Assembly: GCF_003075525.1 (NCBI RefSeq)
Contig: NZ_QDDR01000003.1
Span: 1 to 64,000, forward strand
Direction: 5' to 3'
DNA: 64,000 nucleotides
Origin: Pararhodobacter aggregans
Lineage (GTDB): Bacteria; Pseudomonadota; Alphaproteobacteria; Rhodobacterales; Rhodobacteraceae
Shown: positions 9,567 through 18,237 of the stretch, one piece after another
Position numbering within the stretch: the stretch's first letter is position 1
Layout: each line of letters starts with the position of its first letter
Notes under the pieces: model-generated
Told to the model about the DNA's origin: nothing
The model's database searches: none
What the model saw: only the letters and a program-made list of their open reading frames with translations
Translations under genes and position numbers: made by a program

Positions 9567-9675
9567 CAGGGGCGCGGCTGCCGGCGCTGCGGGCCGGGCG
9601 CGGCCGTCGGCGCCTGCCCGGGCCGATAGGGGGCAGCGCCGGAGTTAGGCCCGGCGCGGATACGAAGGACAAGTC

Positions 9676-11217
9676 TTGAAACCGATCCGCCTGATCCGTT
9701 CCGTCGTCACCGTCGGCGGCTGGACCCTGCTGTCGCGCGGCGCGGGCTTCGTGCGCGACGTGATGATGGCGGCCTATCTCGGCTCGGGCCCGGTGGCCGA
9801 AGCGTTCTTCGTCGCCTTCTCACTGCCCAACATGTTCCGCCGCTTCTTTGCCGAGGGCGCCTTCAACATGGCCTTCGTGCCGATGTTCGCCAAGAAGCTG
9901 GAGACTGGCGACGATGCGCAAGGCTTTGCCCGCGATGCTTTTTCCGGGCTGGCCGGGGTGCTGCTGATCTTCTCGCTGATCGGCACGCTGCTGATGCCCT
10001 GGCTGGTGATGGCGATGGCATGGGGCTGGATTGGGGACGAACGCTTTGCATTGACCGTCATGTTCGGGCGGATCACCTTCGTTTACATCCTGTTCATTTC
10101 GCTGGTGGCGCTGCTCTCGGGGGTGCTGAACACCTTCGGTCGCTTCACCGAGGCCAGTTTCGTCCCCGTCCTGATGAACCTGATGTTCATCGCCGCCATG
10201 CTGCTGGCCGACCGCGCCAACTGGGACATGGGTCTGACGCTTGCCTGGACGGTGCCGCTGACCGGCGTCGCACAGTTCCTGTTCACCTGGTTCTCGGCCC
10301 GTCGGCAGGGTTTCACGCTGCTGCCGCACTGGCCACGGCTGACCCCGGACCTAAAGCGCCTTCTCATCATCGCAGGACCCGCCGTCCTTTCCGGCGGCGT
10401 GGTGCAGGTCAATCTGCTGGTGGGCCGAGGGGTAGCCTCATGGACGGATGGTGCCGTGGCCTGGCTCAACTACGCCGACCGGCTCTATCAATTGCCGCTG
10501 GGCGTGGTGGGCATCGCCATCGGCACCGTGCTGCTGCCCGATCTCAGCCGCCGCCTGCGCGCGGGCGATGCCGAGGGCGGCCGCGCCAGTTTCAACCGCG
10601 GGACGGAATTCGCCCTCGCCCTGACCCTGCCCGCCGCCGTGGCGCTGGTGGTGATCGCCGGGCCCTTGGTCGGCGTGCTCTATGGCCGCGGCAGCTGGAC
10701 GGCCGAGGATACCTGGGCCACCGCGCTGGCGCTGGCGATCTATGGCGCGGGTCTGCCGGCCTTCGTCATGCACAAGGTGCTGCAACCCCTCTATTACGCG
10801 CGCGAGGATACCCGCCGCCCGTTCCGCTATGCGCTCTGGTCGATGGGGGTGAACGCGGCTCTGGCGGTCGGCCTGTCGCCGCTGATCGGCTTTGCCGCCG
10901 CCGCGCTGGCGACCACGCTGTCGGCCTGGACGATGGTCTGGCAGTTGTGGTCGGGCAGCCGCGGCATGGGGGCCGAGGCGCAATGGGACGACCGCCTGAA
11001 ATCCCGCCTGCCGCGGATCATCGCCGCCGCGGCGCTGATGGGCGCGGTGCTCTGGGTCGCGGCCGGGTCGTTGGCACCGCTCCTCGCCGCGCCCGGCTGG
11101 CGCTATCTGGCCCTGGCGGGCCTGGTGGCGATCGGCGTCGTCAGCTATTTCGGCGGCGGCGCGGCGCTGGGCGCCTTCCGCCTGTCGGATTTCAAGGGCC
11201 TGCGCCGGCGACGCTAA
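9676..11217 (+). CDS. murJ: Lipid II flippase MurJ
   Basis: A 513-residue polytopic membrane protein of the MOP superfamily with about fourteen predicted helices. Diagnostic segments are LLSRGAGFVRDVMMAAYLG, AFFVAFSLPNMFRRFFAEGA, AFVPMFAKKLE, WLNYADRLYQLPLGVVGIAI and LHKVLQPLYYAREDTRRPF-type residues, the last near the conserved C-terminal domain. MurJ moves the undecaprenyl-linked peptidoglycan precursor across the inner membrane. The glnD-murJ-trpS order is common in alphaproteobacteria, and here two small membrane-protein genes on the other strand lie between murJ and trpS. Confidence 0.95.
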   Translation: MKPIRLIRSVVTVGGWTLLSRGAGFVRDVMMAAYLGSGPVAEAFFVAFSLPNMFRRFFAEGAFNMAFVPMFAKKLETGDDAQGFARDAFSGLAGVLLIFSLIGTLLMPWLVMAMAWGWIGDERFALTVMFGRITFVYILFISLVALLSGVLNTFGRFTEASFVPVLMNLMFIAAMLLADRANWDMGLTLAWTVPLTGVAQFLFTWFSARRQGFTLLPHWPRLTPDLKRLLIIAGPAVLSGGVVQVNLLVGRGVASWTDGAVAWLNYADRLYQLPLGVVGIAIGTVLLPDLSRRLRAGDAEGGRASFNRGTEFALALTLPAAVALVVIAGPLVGVLYGRGSWTAEDTWATALALAIYGAGLPAFVMHKVLQPLYYAREDTRRPFRYALWSMGVNAALAVGLSPLIGFAAAALATTLSAWTMVWQLWSGSRGMGAEAQWDDRLKSRLPRIIAAAALMGAVLWVAAGSLAPLLAAPGWRYLALAGLVAIGVVSYFGGGAALGAFRLSDFKGLRRRR

Positions 11218-11269
11218 AGGCAAGCGCCGACCCGAAGACCGGCGCTGCCAACCCCCGGCACGGCGGCCC

Positions 11270-11503
11270 TCAGAAGACCTTTCGGCCCACGGCGATTAGG
11301 ATCACGGCACCGACGAAGCCCGCGATCAGATAGCCGAAGATCCCCGAGAAGCTAACGCCGACCAGGCCGAAGATGAAGCCCGCCACCGCCGCACCGACGA
11401 TGCCGAGGATGATGTTCAAAAACACCCCGGTGTCGGATTTCATGAACATCGCGGCGAACCAGCCCGCCAGACCGCCGATGATGATGGAACCGATGATCCC
11501 CAT
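11270..11503 (-). CDS. GlsB/YeaQ/YmgE family small membrane protein
   Basis: A 77-residue, three-helix glycine-rich protein starting MGIIGSIIIGGLAGWFAAMF. It has the IILGIVGAAVAGFIFGLVG repeat-like core of transglycosylase-associated (YeaQ/YmgE) proteins. Family members are induced by envelope or general stress in several bacteria, but no activity is established. The ATG is preceded by a purine-rich AGGGAGT-like segment. It is convergent with murJ; a weak hairpin (arms AGCGCC/GGCGCT, 11223-11246) sits between the two stops. Confidence 0.88.
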   Translation of the reverse strand: MGIIGSIIIGGLAGWFAAMFMKSDTGVFLNIILGIVGAAVAGFIFGLVGVSFSGIFGYLIAGFVGAVILIAVGRKVF

Positions 11504-11562
11504 TGCAAACTCCCTGCGTTGCCTTCTTCATGTAGGGGATCGCGCCGGGCCGACAAGACGCC

Positions 11563-12279
11563 TCAGCCGCGAATCCGCGCCCTGAGACGCTGCCAGCTTC
11601 CGGGGCCCAGCACCAGCGCCGAAGCGCCGAAGCCCAGCGCGAAAGCCGCCAGCTCCGCCATCCAGGCGGGCCCCGTCTCGGCCAGCATCGCAAAGGCCAG
11701 CCGCGCGCCGATCAGGACGCCAATGAGGGCGAAGGCCCGGCGCTGCTTGACCCGGTCGCCATGGGCATCGCGCCAGCGCAGCCAGGTCACCGCGCCGACC
11801 AGCGCGAAGGCCATCGGCATCGCCCCCAGCAGCCAGCCCAGCTGATCCTGCGCCGTGACCAGCCCGAACAGGAACGCTGCCGCCACCGGCACCACCAGCG
11901 CCAGCGCCAGAAATCGGATCGCCCCGAAACTCTCGCCCACCATCTTGCCCAGCGCCGCCAGCAGCACCACGGCAAAGACGGCATGCATCAGGCTGCCATG
12001 GACGACGCTGTAGCTGAGGTAGCGCAGCAGGTGGGTCGGCGGAAAGCGCCTGTTCTCCAGCATCCACTCCTGGATACCGCTGGAAAAGGCGAAACGCTCG
12101 ATCGCCCGGACCCGCCAGCCGATGCCCTGCTCACCGCCGATCACCCCCTGCCCGGCCAGGCTGAGGGTGATCTCGACCGCCAGGATCACCAGGACCAGCA
12201 GCCAGACCGCCCCCGGCAAAGGGTTGATCGGCGAGGAATTGAGGTCGCGCAGCAGGCGCTCGTCGTCTGGGTCGCTCAT
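11563..12279 (-). CDS. Rhomboid-fold membrane protein lacking the catalytic residues
   Basis: A 238-residue protein of six to seven helices. Its core aligns with the intact rhomboid protease at 50.2 kb. YSVVHGSLMHAVFAVV matches the [11 protein letters not shown] helix, and LGAMPMAFALVGA matches [13 protein letters not shown]. The nucleophile serine is replaced by Met154, the catalytic histidine by Glu209, and the oxyanion-hole asparagine by Ala103. The structural histidines 94 and 99 are kept. I therefore call it a pseudo-rhomboid, analogous in concept to iRhom or derlin proteins that bind but do not cut membrane clients. Function is unknown. It is divergent from trpS with under 100 bp between the starts. 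Confidence 0.75.
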   Translation of the reverse strand: MSDPDDERLLRDLNSSPINPLPGAVWLLVLVILAVEITLSLAGQGVIGGEQGIGWRVRAIERFAFSSGIQEWMLENRRFPPTHLLRYLSYSVVHGSLMHAVFAVVLLAALGKMVGESFGAIRFLALALVVPVAAAFLFGLVTAQDQLGWLLGAMPMAFALVGAVTWLRWRDAHGDRVKQRRAFALIGVLIGARLAFAMLAETGPAWMAELAAFALGFGASALVLGPGSWQRLRARIRG

Positions 12280-12374
12280 CGGGGCTCCGGTCGGGTCCGC
12301 GTGGGGTCGGTTGACGCCCCGTCGCGCCAGCGATAAGCGAGGCGGAGCCGTTTTTCCACCATGGAGTGTCGTCC

Positions 12375-13436
12375 ATGACCGACGCCAAGGCCCCGACCGC
12401 CACCGCCGATGCGAACCCGGGCTTCACGCCGCGGGTGTTTTCCGGGATCCAGCCCTCGGGCGGCCTGACGCTGGGCAATTACCTCGGCGCCATCAAGCGC
12501 TTCGTGGAGATGCAGGGCCAGGGGGTCGAGACGATCTATTGCATGGTCGACATGCATGCGATCACCGTCTGGCAGGACCCCGAGGCCTTGCGCCGGCAGA
12601 CACGGGAACTGGCGGCGGGCTATCTGGCGGCGGGCCTCGATCCCACGAAATCCATCCTCTTCAACCAGAGCCAGGTCTCGGCCCATGCCGAATTAGGCTG
12701 GATTTTCAACTGCGTGGCCCGGATGGGCTGGATGAACCGCATGACGCAGTGGAAGGACAAGACCTCGGGCAAGGATGCCGAGAAGGCCTCGCTGGGGCTT
12801 TTCGCCTATCCCTCGCTGATGGCGGCCGACATTCTGGTCTATCACGCCACGCATGTGCCGGTGGGCGAGGACCAGAAGCAGCATGTCGAGCTGACCCGCG
12901 ACATCGCGGCGAAGTTCAACCATGATTTCAAGGTCGATTTCTTCCCGATGACCAACCCGGTGATCGAGGGCGCGGCGACGCGGGTGATGAGTCTGCGCGA
13001 CGGCACCAAGAAGATGTCGAAATCGGACCCGTCGGATGCCGCGCGGATCAACCTCACGGACGATGCCGACACGATCGCCAAAAAGATCAAGAAGGCCAAG
13101 ACCGACGCCGAGCCGCTGCCCGAAAGCTTCGAGGCGCTGGCCGACCGGCCCGAGGCGAAGAATCTGGTCAACATCTATGCGGCGCTCGCGGGCATGACCA
13201 AGGATGCGGTGCTGGCCGAGTTCGCGGGTCAGGGTTTCGGCGCCTTCAAGCCGAAGCTCGCCGATCTGGCGGTCGCCTCGCTGGCCCCGATCTCGACCGA
13301 GATGTCGCGGCTGATGCAGGACCCGGCCGAGATCGACCGGATCCTCGGCCAGGGGGCCGACAAGGCCGATGCCATCGCCCGGCCGATCCTGGAAAAGACC
13401 TACGACATCGTCGGCATGATCCGCTCGCGCCGCTGA
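12375..13436 (+). CDS. trpS: Tryptophanyl-tRNA synthetase
   Basis: A 353-residue class I aminoacyl-tRNA synthetase that charges tRNA-Trp. The HIGH-equivalent segment is [13 protein letters not shown], and the KMSKS loop is intact as [11 protein letters not shown]. Other landmarks are [28 protein letters not shown] and [16 protein letters not shown]. The ATG at 12375 is preferred over GTG 12366 because GGAG at 12363-12366 is correctly spaced from it. A GC-rich non-coding stretch and a repeat element follow. Confidence 0.97.
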   Translation: MTDAKAPTATADANPGFTPRVFSGIQPSGGLTLGNYLGAIKRFVEMQGQGVETIYCMVDMHAITVWQDPEALRRQTRELAAGYLAAGLDPTKSILFNQSQVSAHAELGWIFNCVARMGWMNRMTQWKDKTSGKDAEKASLGLFAYPSLMAADILVYHATHVPVGEDQKQHVELTRDIAAKFNHDFKVDFFPMTNPVIEGAATRVMSLRDGTKKMSKSDPSDAARINLTDDADTIAKKIKKAKTDAEPLPESFEALADRPEAKNLVNIYAALAGMTKDAVLAEFAGQGFGAFKPKLADLAVASLAPISTEMSRLMQDPAEIDRILGQGADKADAIARPILEKTYDIVGMIRSRR

Positions 13437-13631
13437 GGCGACTGGCGGCGGCTGGCCCGCTCCCGCCCGCCTCCCGCCGCGAAGCGGCCGGTGCTGGTGA
13501 CGGACCCTGCGCGGCCCGTCGCGCGCCCGGCGTTCCGTCCCCGGGGACGGGCATCCTCCCCCCTCCCCGCCTGCTCCCCCAAGGCAGTACGAAAGCGCCG
13601 CCCCTCTCCTCCCGCGCCACCGTCCTGCCGC
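13437..13631. other. GC-rich intergenic stretch, no gene seen
   Basis: Between the trpS stop and the repeat element at 13632 the sequence is extremely GC-rich and pyrimidine-biased. I find no open frame with coding character, no T-tract terminator and no structured RNA that I recognise. Frames that are open here read through the repeat element and show only low-complexity Arg/Pro/Ala. A small palindrome, TCCCCGGGGA, lies near 13540. Confidence 0.5.
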
Positions 13632-13768
13632 CTTCTTTGCGCTTCAAATATCCTCGGGGGTTTCCAAAGGGGGTGGAAAACCCCCTTTGGCGGGGGGTGC
13701 GGGGGGCGGCGCCCCCCGCCGGTCGCCCGAGGAGCGCGCGCTTGCGCGCGGGACGAGGGCGAAACCGC
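13632..13768 (-). repeat. GATATTT-tailed intergenic element, copy 1
   Basis: On the minus strand this copy reads: a GGTTTCGCCCTCG head, a CGCGCGCAAGCGCGCG hairpin, GGGCGACC, a hairpin of G6-C6 type, AAAGGGGGTTTTCCACCCCCTTT, and a CGAGGATATTTGAAGCGCAAAGAAGG tail. Five other copies lie at 22967, 38008, 43892, 45338 and 50161. The order of parts is conserved while loop sequences vary. It occupies the gap between convergent trpS and the HlyD gene. Confidence 0.7.
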
Positions 13769-13813
13769 TCCCCTGCCCCCGCCCCTGACCCTGACCTGGC
13801 GCCGTGCCCGCGC

Positions 13814-15103
13814 TCACGGCTCGCGCAGCGCCCGGGCGAAATGGTCGCGGACCGGGTCGATCAGATAGGCCAGCGGCGTGCGCACGCCGGTGGCGATGAA
13901 GGCCTGCACGCTCATCCCCGGGACCAGACCGTCCTCGCCCACGGCGCTCAGCGTCTCGGCTGTCGGCACGATCTCGACCCGGAAATGCCGCGTGCCGGTG
14001 CGTTCGTCGGCGAAGGTCGCGGCCGAAATCGCCGTCACGCGCCCCGGCAGATCCGGCAATTCGCGCGCGGTGAGGCCAGGAAAGCGCAGCATCGCCAGCT
14101 GACCGAGACGGATATAGTCGATCTCGTCGGGACTCACGCGCAGGGTCAGCACCGGCTTGGGCGGCGCCGAGAGGATCTGCATCACCACGTCGGCCGGGCG
14201 CAGCACGGTCCCGACGGCGGCGATCGTCAGGTCATGCACCACGCCCGCCGCCGGGGCCCGGATCTCGAGCGCGGCGAGATGGGTCAGCAGGGCCGCGCGG
14301 CGCGCGTTCAGCTCGATCAGCTGGCGCCCGGTTTCGGCGAATTGCAGTTCCGCTTCCTCGCGCCGGGCCGCCCCCAGCGACGAGACCTGCATGGCGATCT
14401 CGGTGATCTGGCCGCGCAATTCGCCGTCCCGCGCGGCGAGCGCGGCGCGGGACCCGGCCAGCCGGGCATTGGCGCGCGCCAGTTCGCTGACCCGGGTCGA
14501 CGGGGTGAGGCCGCGGTCGCGCAGCACCTGCTGGTTGTCGAGTTCCTCGTGCAGGATCTGCGCCTCGGCCTCCAGTTCCTGCCGCTGGCCGATCAGCCCT
14601 TCCAGTTCGGCCTCGGCCTGGCGGCGGCGCTGCAGGAGCTGCGCTTCCTGCCGCTCGTAGGTTTCGCGCCGGGCATCGTAGAGGCGCAGCTGGGCCCGCA
14701 GCGCCCGCATGCGCACGCGGTCTTCCATCGCCGAGACCGGCACCACCGGGAAATCGAGGCCGTCACGCTCGGCCCTGAGGCGCATGAGCCGCGCCTCGGC
14801 CTCGACGATCTGCGCCTCGATGAAGTCGAGTTCGCTGCGGGGGGCGGCATTGTCCAGGGCGGCCAGCAACTCGCCCGCGGCGACCGTCTGGCCCTCGTGC
14901 ACCAGCAATTGCGCGACGACGCCCCCGTCCGGGTGCTGCACCGGGTGGCGGTAGGGGGCGACATCGACCTCGCCCATCGCCACCACGGCCGAGATGATGG
15001 CGGCGCTCGCCGCCCAGCCGATCAGCCCGGTCAGCAGGATCACGCAGGCGGTCATGCCCAGCAGGATGGGCGAGCGGGCCTTGAGTTCGGGGATCTCATC
15101 CAT
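13814..15103 (-). CDS. HlyD-family membrane fusion protein of a type I secretion system
   Basis: A 429-residue periplasmic adaptor. A single N-terminal transmembrane helix (ILLGMTACVILLTGLIGWAA) is followed by the typical HPVQHPDGGVVAQLLVHEGQ lipoyl-domain half. A long alpha-helical hairpin (roughly residues 95-290, rich in Arg/Glu/Leu/Ala heptads) comes next, then the second lipoyl half APAAGVVHDLTIAAVGTVLR and a beta-barrel domain. Such proteins bridge an inner-membrane ABC exporter and a TolC-type outer-membrane channel. The ATG at 15103 overlaps the ABC gene stop by eight bases. No outer-membrane channel gene is nearby. The closest candidate cargo is the RTX-repeat protein at 24.4 kb, which is only an inference. 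Confidence 0.88.
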   Translation of the reverse strand: MDEIPELKARSPILLGMTACVILLTGLIGWAASAAIISAVVAMGEVDVAPYRHPVQHPDGGVVAQLLVHEGQTVAAGELLAALDNAAPRSELDFIEAQIVEAEARLMRLRAERDGLDFPVVPVSAMEDRVRMRALRAQLRLYDARRETYERQEAQLLQRRRQAEAELEGLIGQRQELEAEAQILHEELDNQQVLRDRGLTPSTRVSELARANARLAGSRAALAARDGELRGQITEIAMQVSSLGAARREEAELQFAETGRQLIELNARRAALLTHLAALEIRAPAAGVVHDLTIAAVGTVLRPADVVMQILSAPPKPVLTLRVSPDEIDYIRLGQLAMLRFPGLTARELPDLPGRVTAISAATFADERTGTRHFRVEIVPTAETLSAVGEDGLVPGMSVQAFIATGVRTPLAYLIDPVRDHFARALREP

Positions 15104-16805
15104 CGCGCCCCCGCCCTCCGCCGCCGCCATTGCCGACCACCGCCATGTGATTGCGCACCATCTCGCGCAGGATGATGTCACGCGGGCCGAAGCCGGTCTG
15201 CACGCCGCCATCCAGCACCAGCAGATCGTCGCATTCGGCGATCGAGGTCGGGCGCAGCGCCGTCACCACCACCACCGCGCCGCGCGCCTTCAGCGCCCGG
15301 ACCGCGGCGTTGAAGGCCGAGGTGCCGTCAGCGTCGAGATGCGCCGAGGGTTCGTCCAGAATGACCAGCGCCGGATCGTTGTAGAAGGCCCGCGCCAGCC
15401 CCACGCGCTGCACCAGCCCGCCGGCCAGATGCGCGACCTCGGGCTCGGTCGAGGTGTCATAGGCCTCGGGCAGGGCGGTGATCGCCCCATGCACCCCGGC
15501 CAGCCGTGCCGCGGCCTCGATCCGGGTGGGGTCGGCCTTGGGGTCGTGGCGGGCGATGGCCTCGCCCAGCGTGCCGGGCAGCAGGGCGAAGCGCTGCGGC
15601 AGGTAGCCGATGCGGGTCACCGGCACCTTGGAGAGCGGCACCTCACCCAGCCGCAGAACCCCGGCCGAAGGCGGCATCGCCCCGGCCAGAACCCGCGAGA
15701 ACAGGCTCTTGCCCGAACCGCCCGGCCCGATCACCCCCAGCGCCGTGCCGGGGCGCACGGTGAAGCCGTTGAGCCTGAGCACCGCCTCGCGCCGCCCCTG
15801 CGGCACGACGACCAGCCCCCGCACGCTGAGCGCGCCGCCGACCGGGCCGCTGACCGGCTCGACCGCGGCGCCGGTGGCGCGCAGGAAGCCGTCGAGTCTG
15901 CGCCAGCCCGCCAGCGCCACATGCAGCCGCCCCCAATGCGCCGCCAGCTGCTCGACCGGTGCCAGCGCCCGACCGAGCAGGATCGAGGTGCCGACCATCA
16001 GGCCCGGCGACAGCTGGTTGTCGAGCACCAGCCAGGCCCCCAGGGCCAGCGTCGCCGATTGCAGGAACAGCCGGAAGGTCCGGGCCAGCGCCGTCGAGCG
16101 CACCGAGCGGTCAGTCGTGGTCAGCAGCGCTGACAGCGCCTCGCGCCGGTAATCGCGCCAGCGGGCGAAGACATCGGGCGTCAGGCTGGCGACGCGGTCG
16201 CCGCCCTCATTCTCGATCGCGGCCTGCAGCAGGTCGGCGGCCGAATCCTGCCGGTGGGCGTTGCCCAGAAGCCGCCGCTGCTGCATGTGCCCGGACAGAG
16301 CCAGCAGCGCCAGCACCACGCCGCCCCAGACCGCCAGCCACCCGAGATAGGGATGCACGACATAGAGCAGCGCGAGAAAGGCCAGGGTCCAGGGCAGGTC
16401 CAGCAGCGCCTGGGCGATCTGCGAGCCCAGCACGCGTTGCACCGTATCGAGGTCATGCATCGCCAGCGCGGCGCGCGGATCGGGCGGATCGCGCAGACGG
16501 GCACGGAGACTGGCCTCGAACACGCGCTTTTCCAGCTCGTGCCGGGCCCAGGCGCCGATGCGGAGCAGGATCTGCCCCCGCGCCGTGTCGATCCCCGCCA
16601 TCATGGCATAGAGAAAGCCCACCAGCGCGAAGAGGACGAAAAGCGTGGCGGTCGAGCGGCCGGTCAGCACCCGGTCATAGACCTGCAGCATGAAGATCGG
16701 CCCGGTCAGCACCAGCAGGTTCGAAACCGCGCCGAAGAGCAGCGCCGCGACCCACAGGCTGCGCGTCTTCGCGGTCCAGTTTCCGGCCGTGATCCTGTTC
16801 GGCAT
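15096..16805 (-). CDS. Type I secretion ABC exporter (PrtD-like) with deviant ATPase motifs
   Basis: A 569-residue fusion of an exporter membrane domain (about residues 15-300, including TGPIFMLQVYDRVLTGRS and a DLPWTLAFLALLYVVHP helix) and a nucleotide-binding domain. Walker A is GPGGSGKS (360-367), the Q-loop is IGYLPQRF, and Walker B is LVILDEPSAHLD. Two motifs deviate. The LSGGQ signature is LAGGL (460-464), and the switch histidine of the usual THRPS is missing, with VVTALRPTS in its place. There is no peptidase leader domain. The ATG at 16805 begins conserved sequence. It is coupled to the HlyD gene. Whether it still hydrolyses ATP as a transporter is uncertain. Confidence 0.85.
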   Translation of the reverse strand: MPNRITAGNWTAKTRSLWVAALLFGAVSNLLVLTGPIFMLQVYDRVLTGRSTATLFVLFALVGFLYAMMAGIDTARGQILLRIGAWARHELEKRVFEASLRARLRDPPDPRAALAMHDLDTVQRVLGSQIAQALLDLPWTLAFLALLYVVHPYLGWLAVWGGVVLALLALSGHMQQRRLLGNAHRQDSAADLLQAAIENEGGDRVASLTPDVFARWRDYRREALSALLTTTDRSVRSTALARTFRLFLQSATLALGAWLVLDNQLSPGLMVGTSILLGRALAPVEQLAAHWGRLHVALAGWRRLDGFLRATGAAVEPVSGPVGGALSVRGLVVVPQGRREAVLRLNGFTVRPGTALGVIGPGGSGKSLFSRVLAGAMPPSAGVLRLGEVPLSKVPVTRIGYLPQRFALLPGTLGEAIARHDPKADPTRIEAAARLAGVHGAITALPEAYDTSTEPEVAHLAGGLVQRVGLARAFYNDPALVILDEPSAHLDADGTSAFNAAVRALKARGAVVVVTALRPTSIAECDDLLVLDGGVQTGFGPRDIILREMVRNHMAVVGNGGGGGRGRDG

Positions 16806-16916
16806 GCCGCACCCCGACAAACGGGGAAGCACGGTTGCCCTTGTCACATTCCCCTTTTACACCACCCTTAGGACCGAGGTGCTAGTATTCGGTAAATGAG
16901 CGCAAAGGAGGCACGC

Positions 16917-17642
16917 GTGAGACATCGCTGGCTGGCAGCATTCTTCGCCATCGCGCTGATCGCAGGCTGCGCCCGCGCGCCGGAGCCGGGGGTCAACGAC
17001 CCCTACGAATCGACCAACCGGGCCTGGTTCGACAGCAATCTGCGGCTGAGTTCGGCCATCACCGGCAGCGAGGAAGCGCCAGGGGAAACCACGCCGCCCC
17101 GCGCCAGCCCCTTCCGCCGCGCGCTGAGCAACGTCGGCGGCAACCTGGGCCTTCCGTCCAGCATTCTCAACGACTTGCTGCAGATCCGCCCCGCGCGCGC
17201 GGCCGAAAACACCGTGCGGCTGGTCATCAACACGACCGTCGGTCTGGGCGGGCTGTTCGACCCGGCCGGGGCCATGGGCTTCCACGGCCGCCGCTCGGAT
17301 TTCGGCGAGACGCTGCATCGCTGGGGTGTCGGCGAAGGCGCCTATGTGGTGTTGCCGGTCTTTGGCCCCTCGACCGAGCGCGACAGCGCCGGGCTGGTGG
17401 TCGACATGCTGATCGACCCGCTGCGGTTCGTGCTGCCCGCCCCGGAATATGGCTACAGCAGCGCCGTGCGTCTCGGCGGACGCCTGGCCGATGCGGCGGA
17501 ATATTCGGACCTGCTCGACGCGAATGTGATCAATACCGCCGACCCTTATGCCCAGGCGCGCCTTCTTTATCTGCAGACCAGACGCTATCATCTGGGCGTC
17601 GAAGTCGAAGAGGAGATCATTGACCCCTATGCCGATTTCTAG
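16917..17642 (+). CDS. mlaA: MlaA/VacJ-family outer-membrane lipoprotein
   Basis: A 241-residue lipoprotein with signal peptide and lipobox LIAGC. The mature part has the MlaA landmarks NDPYESTNRAWFDSNLRL, VRLVINTTVGLGGLFDPAGA and YVVLPVFGPSTERDSAGLVV. MlaA extracts mislocalised phospholipid from the outer leaflet of the outer membrane and passes it to periplasmic MlaC. The GTG start is set by AAAGGAGG (16904-16911) five bases upstream; the ATG at 16896 lies before that ribosome-binding site. The stop overlaps the mlaC-like start by 14 bases. The inner-membrane MlaFEDB genes are not in the window. Confidence 0.9.
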   Translation: MRHRWLAAFFAIALIAGCARAPEPGVNDPYESTNRAWFDSNLRLSSAITGSEEAPGETTPPRASPFRRALSNVGGNLGLPSSILNDLLQIRPARAAENTVRLVINTTVGLGGLFDPAGAMGFHGRRSDFGETLHRWGVGEGAYVVLPVFGPSTERDSAGLVVDMLIDPLRFVLPAPEYGYSSAVRLGGRLADAAEYSDLLDANVINTADPYAQARLLYLQTRRYHLGVEVEEEIIDPYADF

Positions 17643-18237
17643 ACCGACCCGCCGTCTGCTGCTGGCCAGCATGGCCGCCGCCGCCGCCGCCCCGATGCTG
17701 GGCGGGCCCGCCGCCGCGCTGACCCAGGCGCAGGCGAACGAGCTGATCGGGCGGGTGATGGCCGACGTGCAGGGGATCATCAACTCGGGATCCTCGGAAT
17801 CGCAGGTCATCACCCGGTTCGAGCAGCTTTTCACCCGCTACGCCGATGTGCCGACCATCGCCCGCTCGGCCCTCGGCCCGCCGGCGCGGAGCGCGAGCGC
17901 GGCGCAGATGTCGGCCTTTACCGAGGCTTTCCGCGGCTATCTGGCGCGCAAATACGGCCGCCAGTTCCGCCGCTTCGCCGGGGCCGCGGCCGAGGTCACG
18001 GGCGCGCGCCAGGTGCAGAGCTTCTGGGAGGTCGTCTCGACCATCACCATGCGCGGCGAGGCCCCGTTCGAGGTTCGCTGGCATGTGTCGGACCGGTCGG
18101 GGCAGATCCTGTTCTTCAACCTTATCATCGACGGCGTGAATGTCCTGGCCGCCGAGCGGCAGGAAGTCGGCAGCATGCTGGAACGCCGGGGCGGCAACCT
18201 GGACCGGATGATCCAGGACCTGCGGCAAGCCGGATGA
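17629..18237 (+). CDS. mlaC: MlaC-family periplasmic phospholipid-binding protein
   Basis: A 202-residue exported protein. The signal peptide has an RPTRRLLLAS start resembling a Tat signal and cleaves after an Ala-rich stretch. The mature domain has the MlaC pattern: FEQLFTRYADVPTIARSALG, FTEAFRGYLARKYGRQF, EVRWHVSDRSGQILFFNLII and DGVNVLAAERQEVGSMLERR. MlaC carries phospholipid across the periplasm between MlaA and the MlaFEDB complex. It starts inside the end of mlaA and ends in an ATGA overlap with the next small gene, so three genes are translationally coupled. Confidence 0.88.
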   Translation: MPISRPTRRLLLASMAAAAAAPMLGGPAAALTQAQANELIGRVMADVQGIINSGSSESQVITRFEQLFTRYADVPTIARSALGPPARSASAAQMSAFTEAFRGYLARKYGRQFRRFAGAAAEVTGARQVQSFWEVVSTITMRGEAPFEVRWHVSDRSGQILFFNLIIDGVNVLAAERQEVGSMLERRGGNLDRMIQDLRQAG

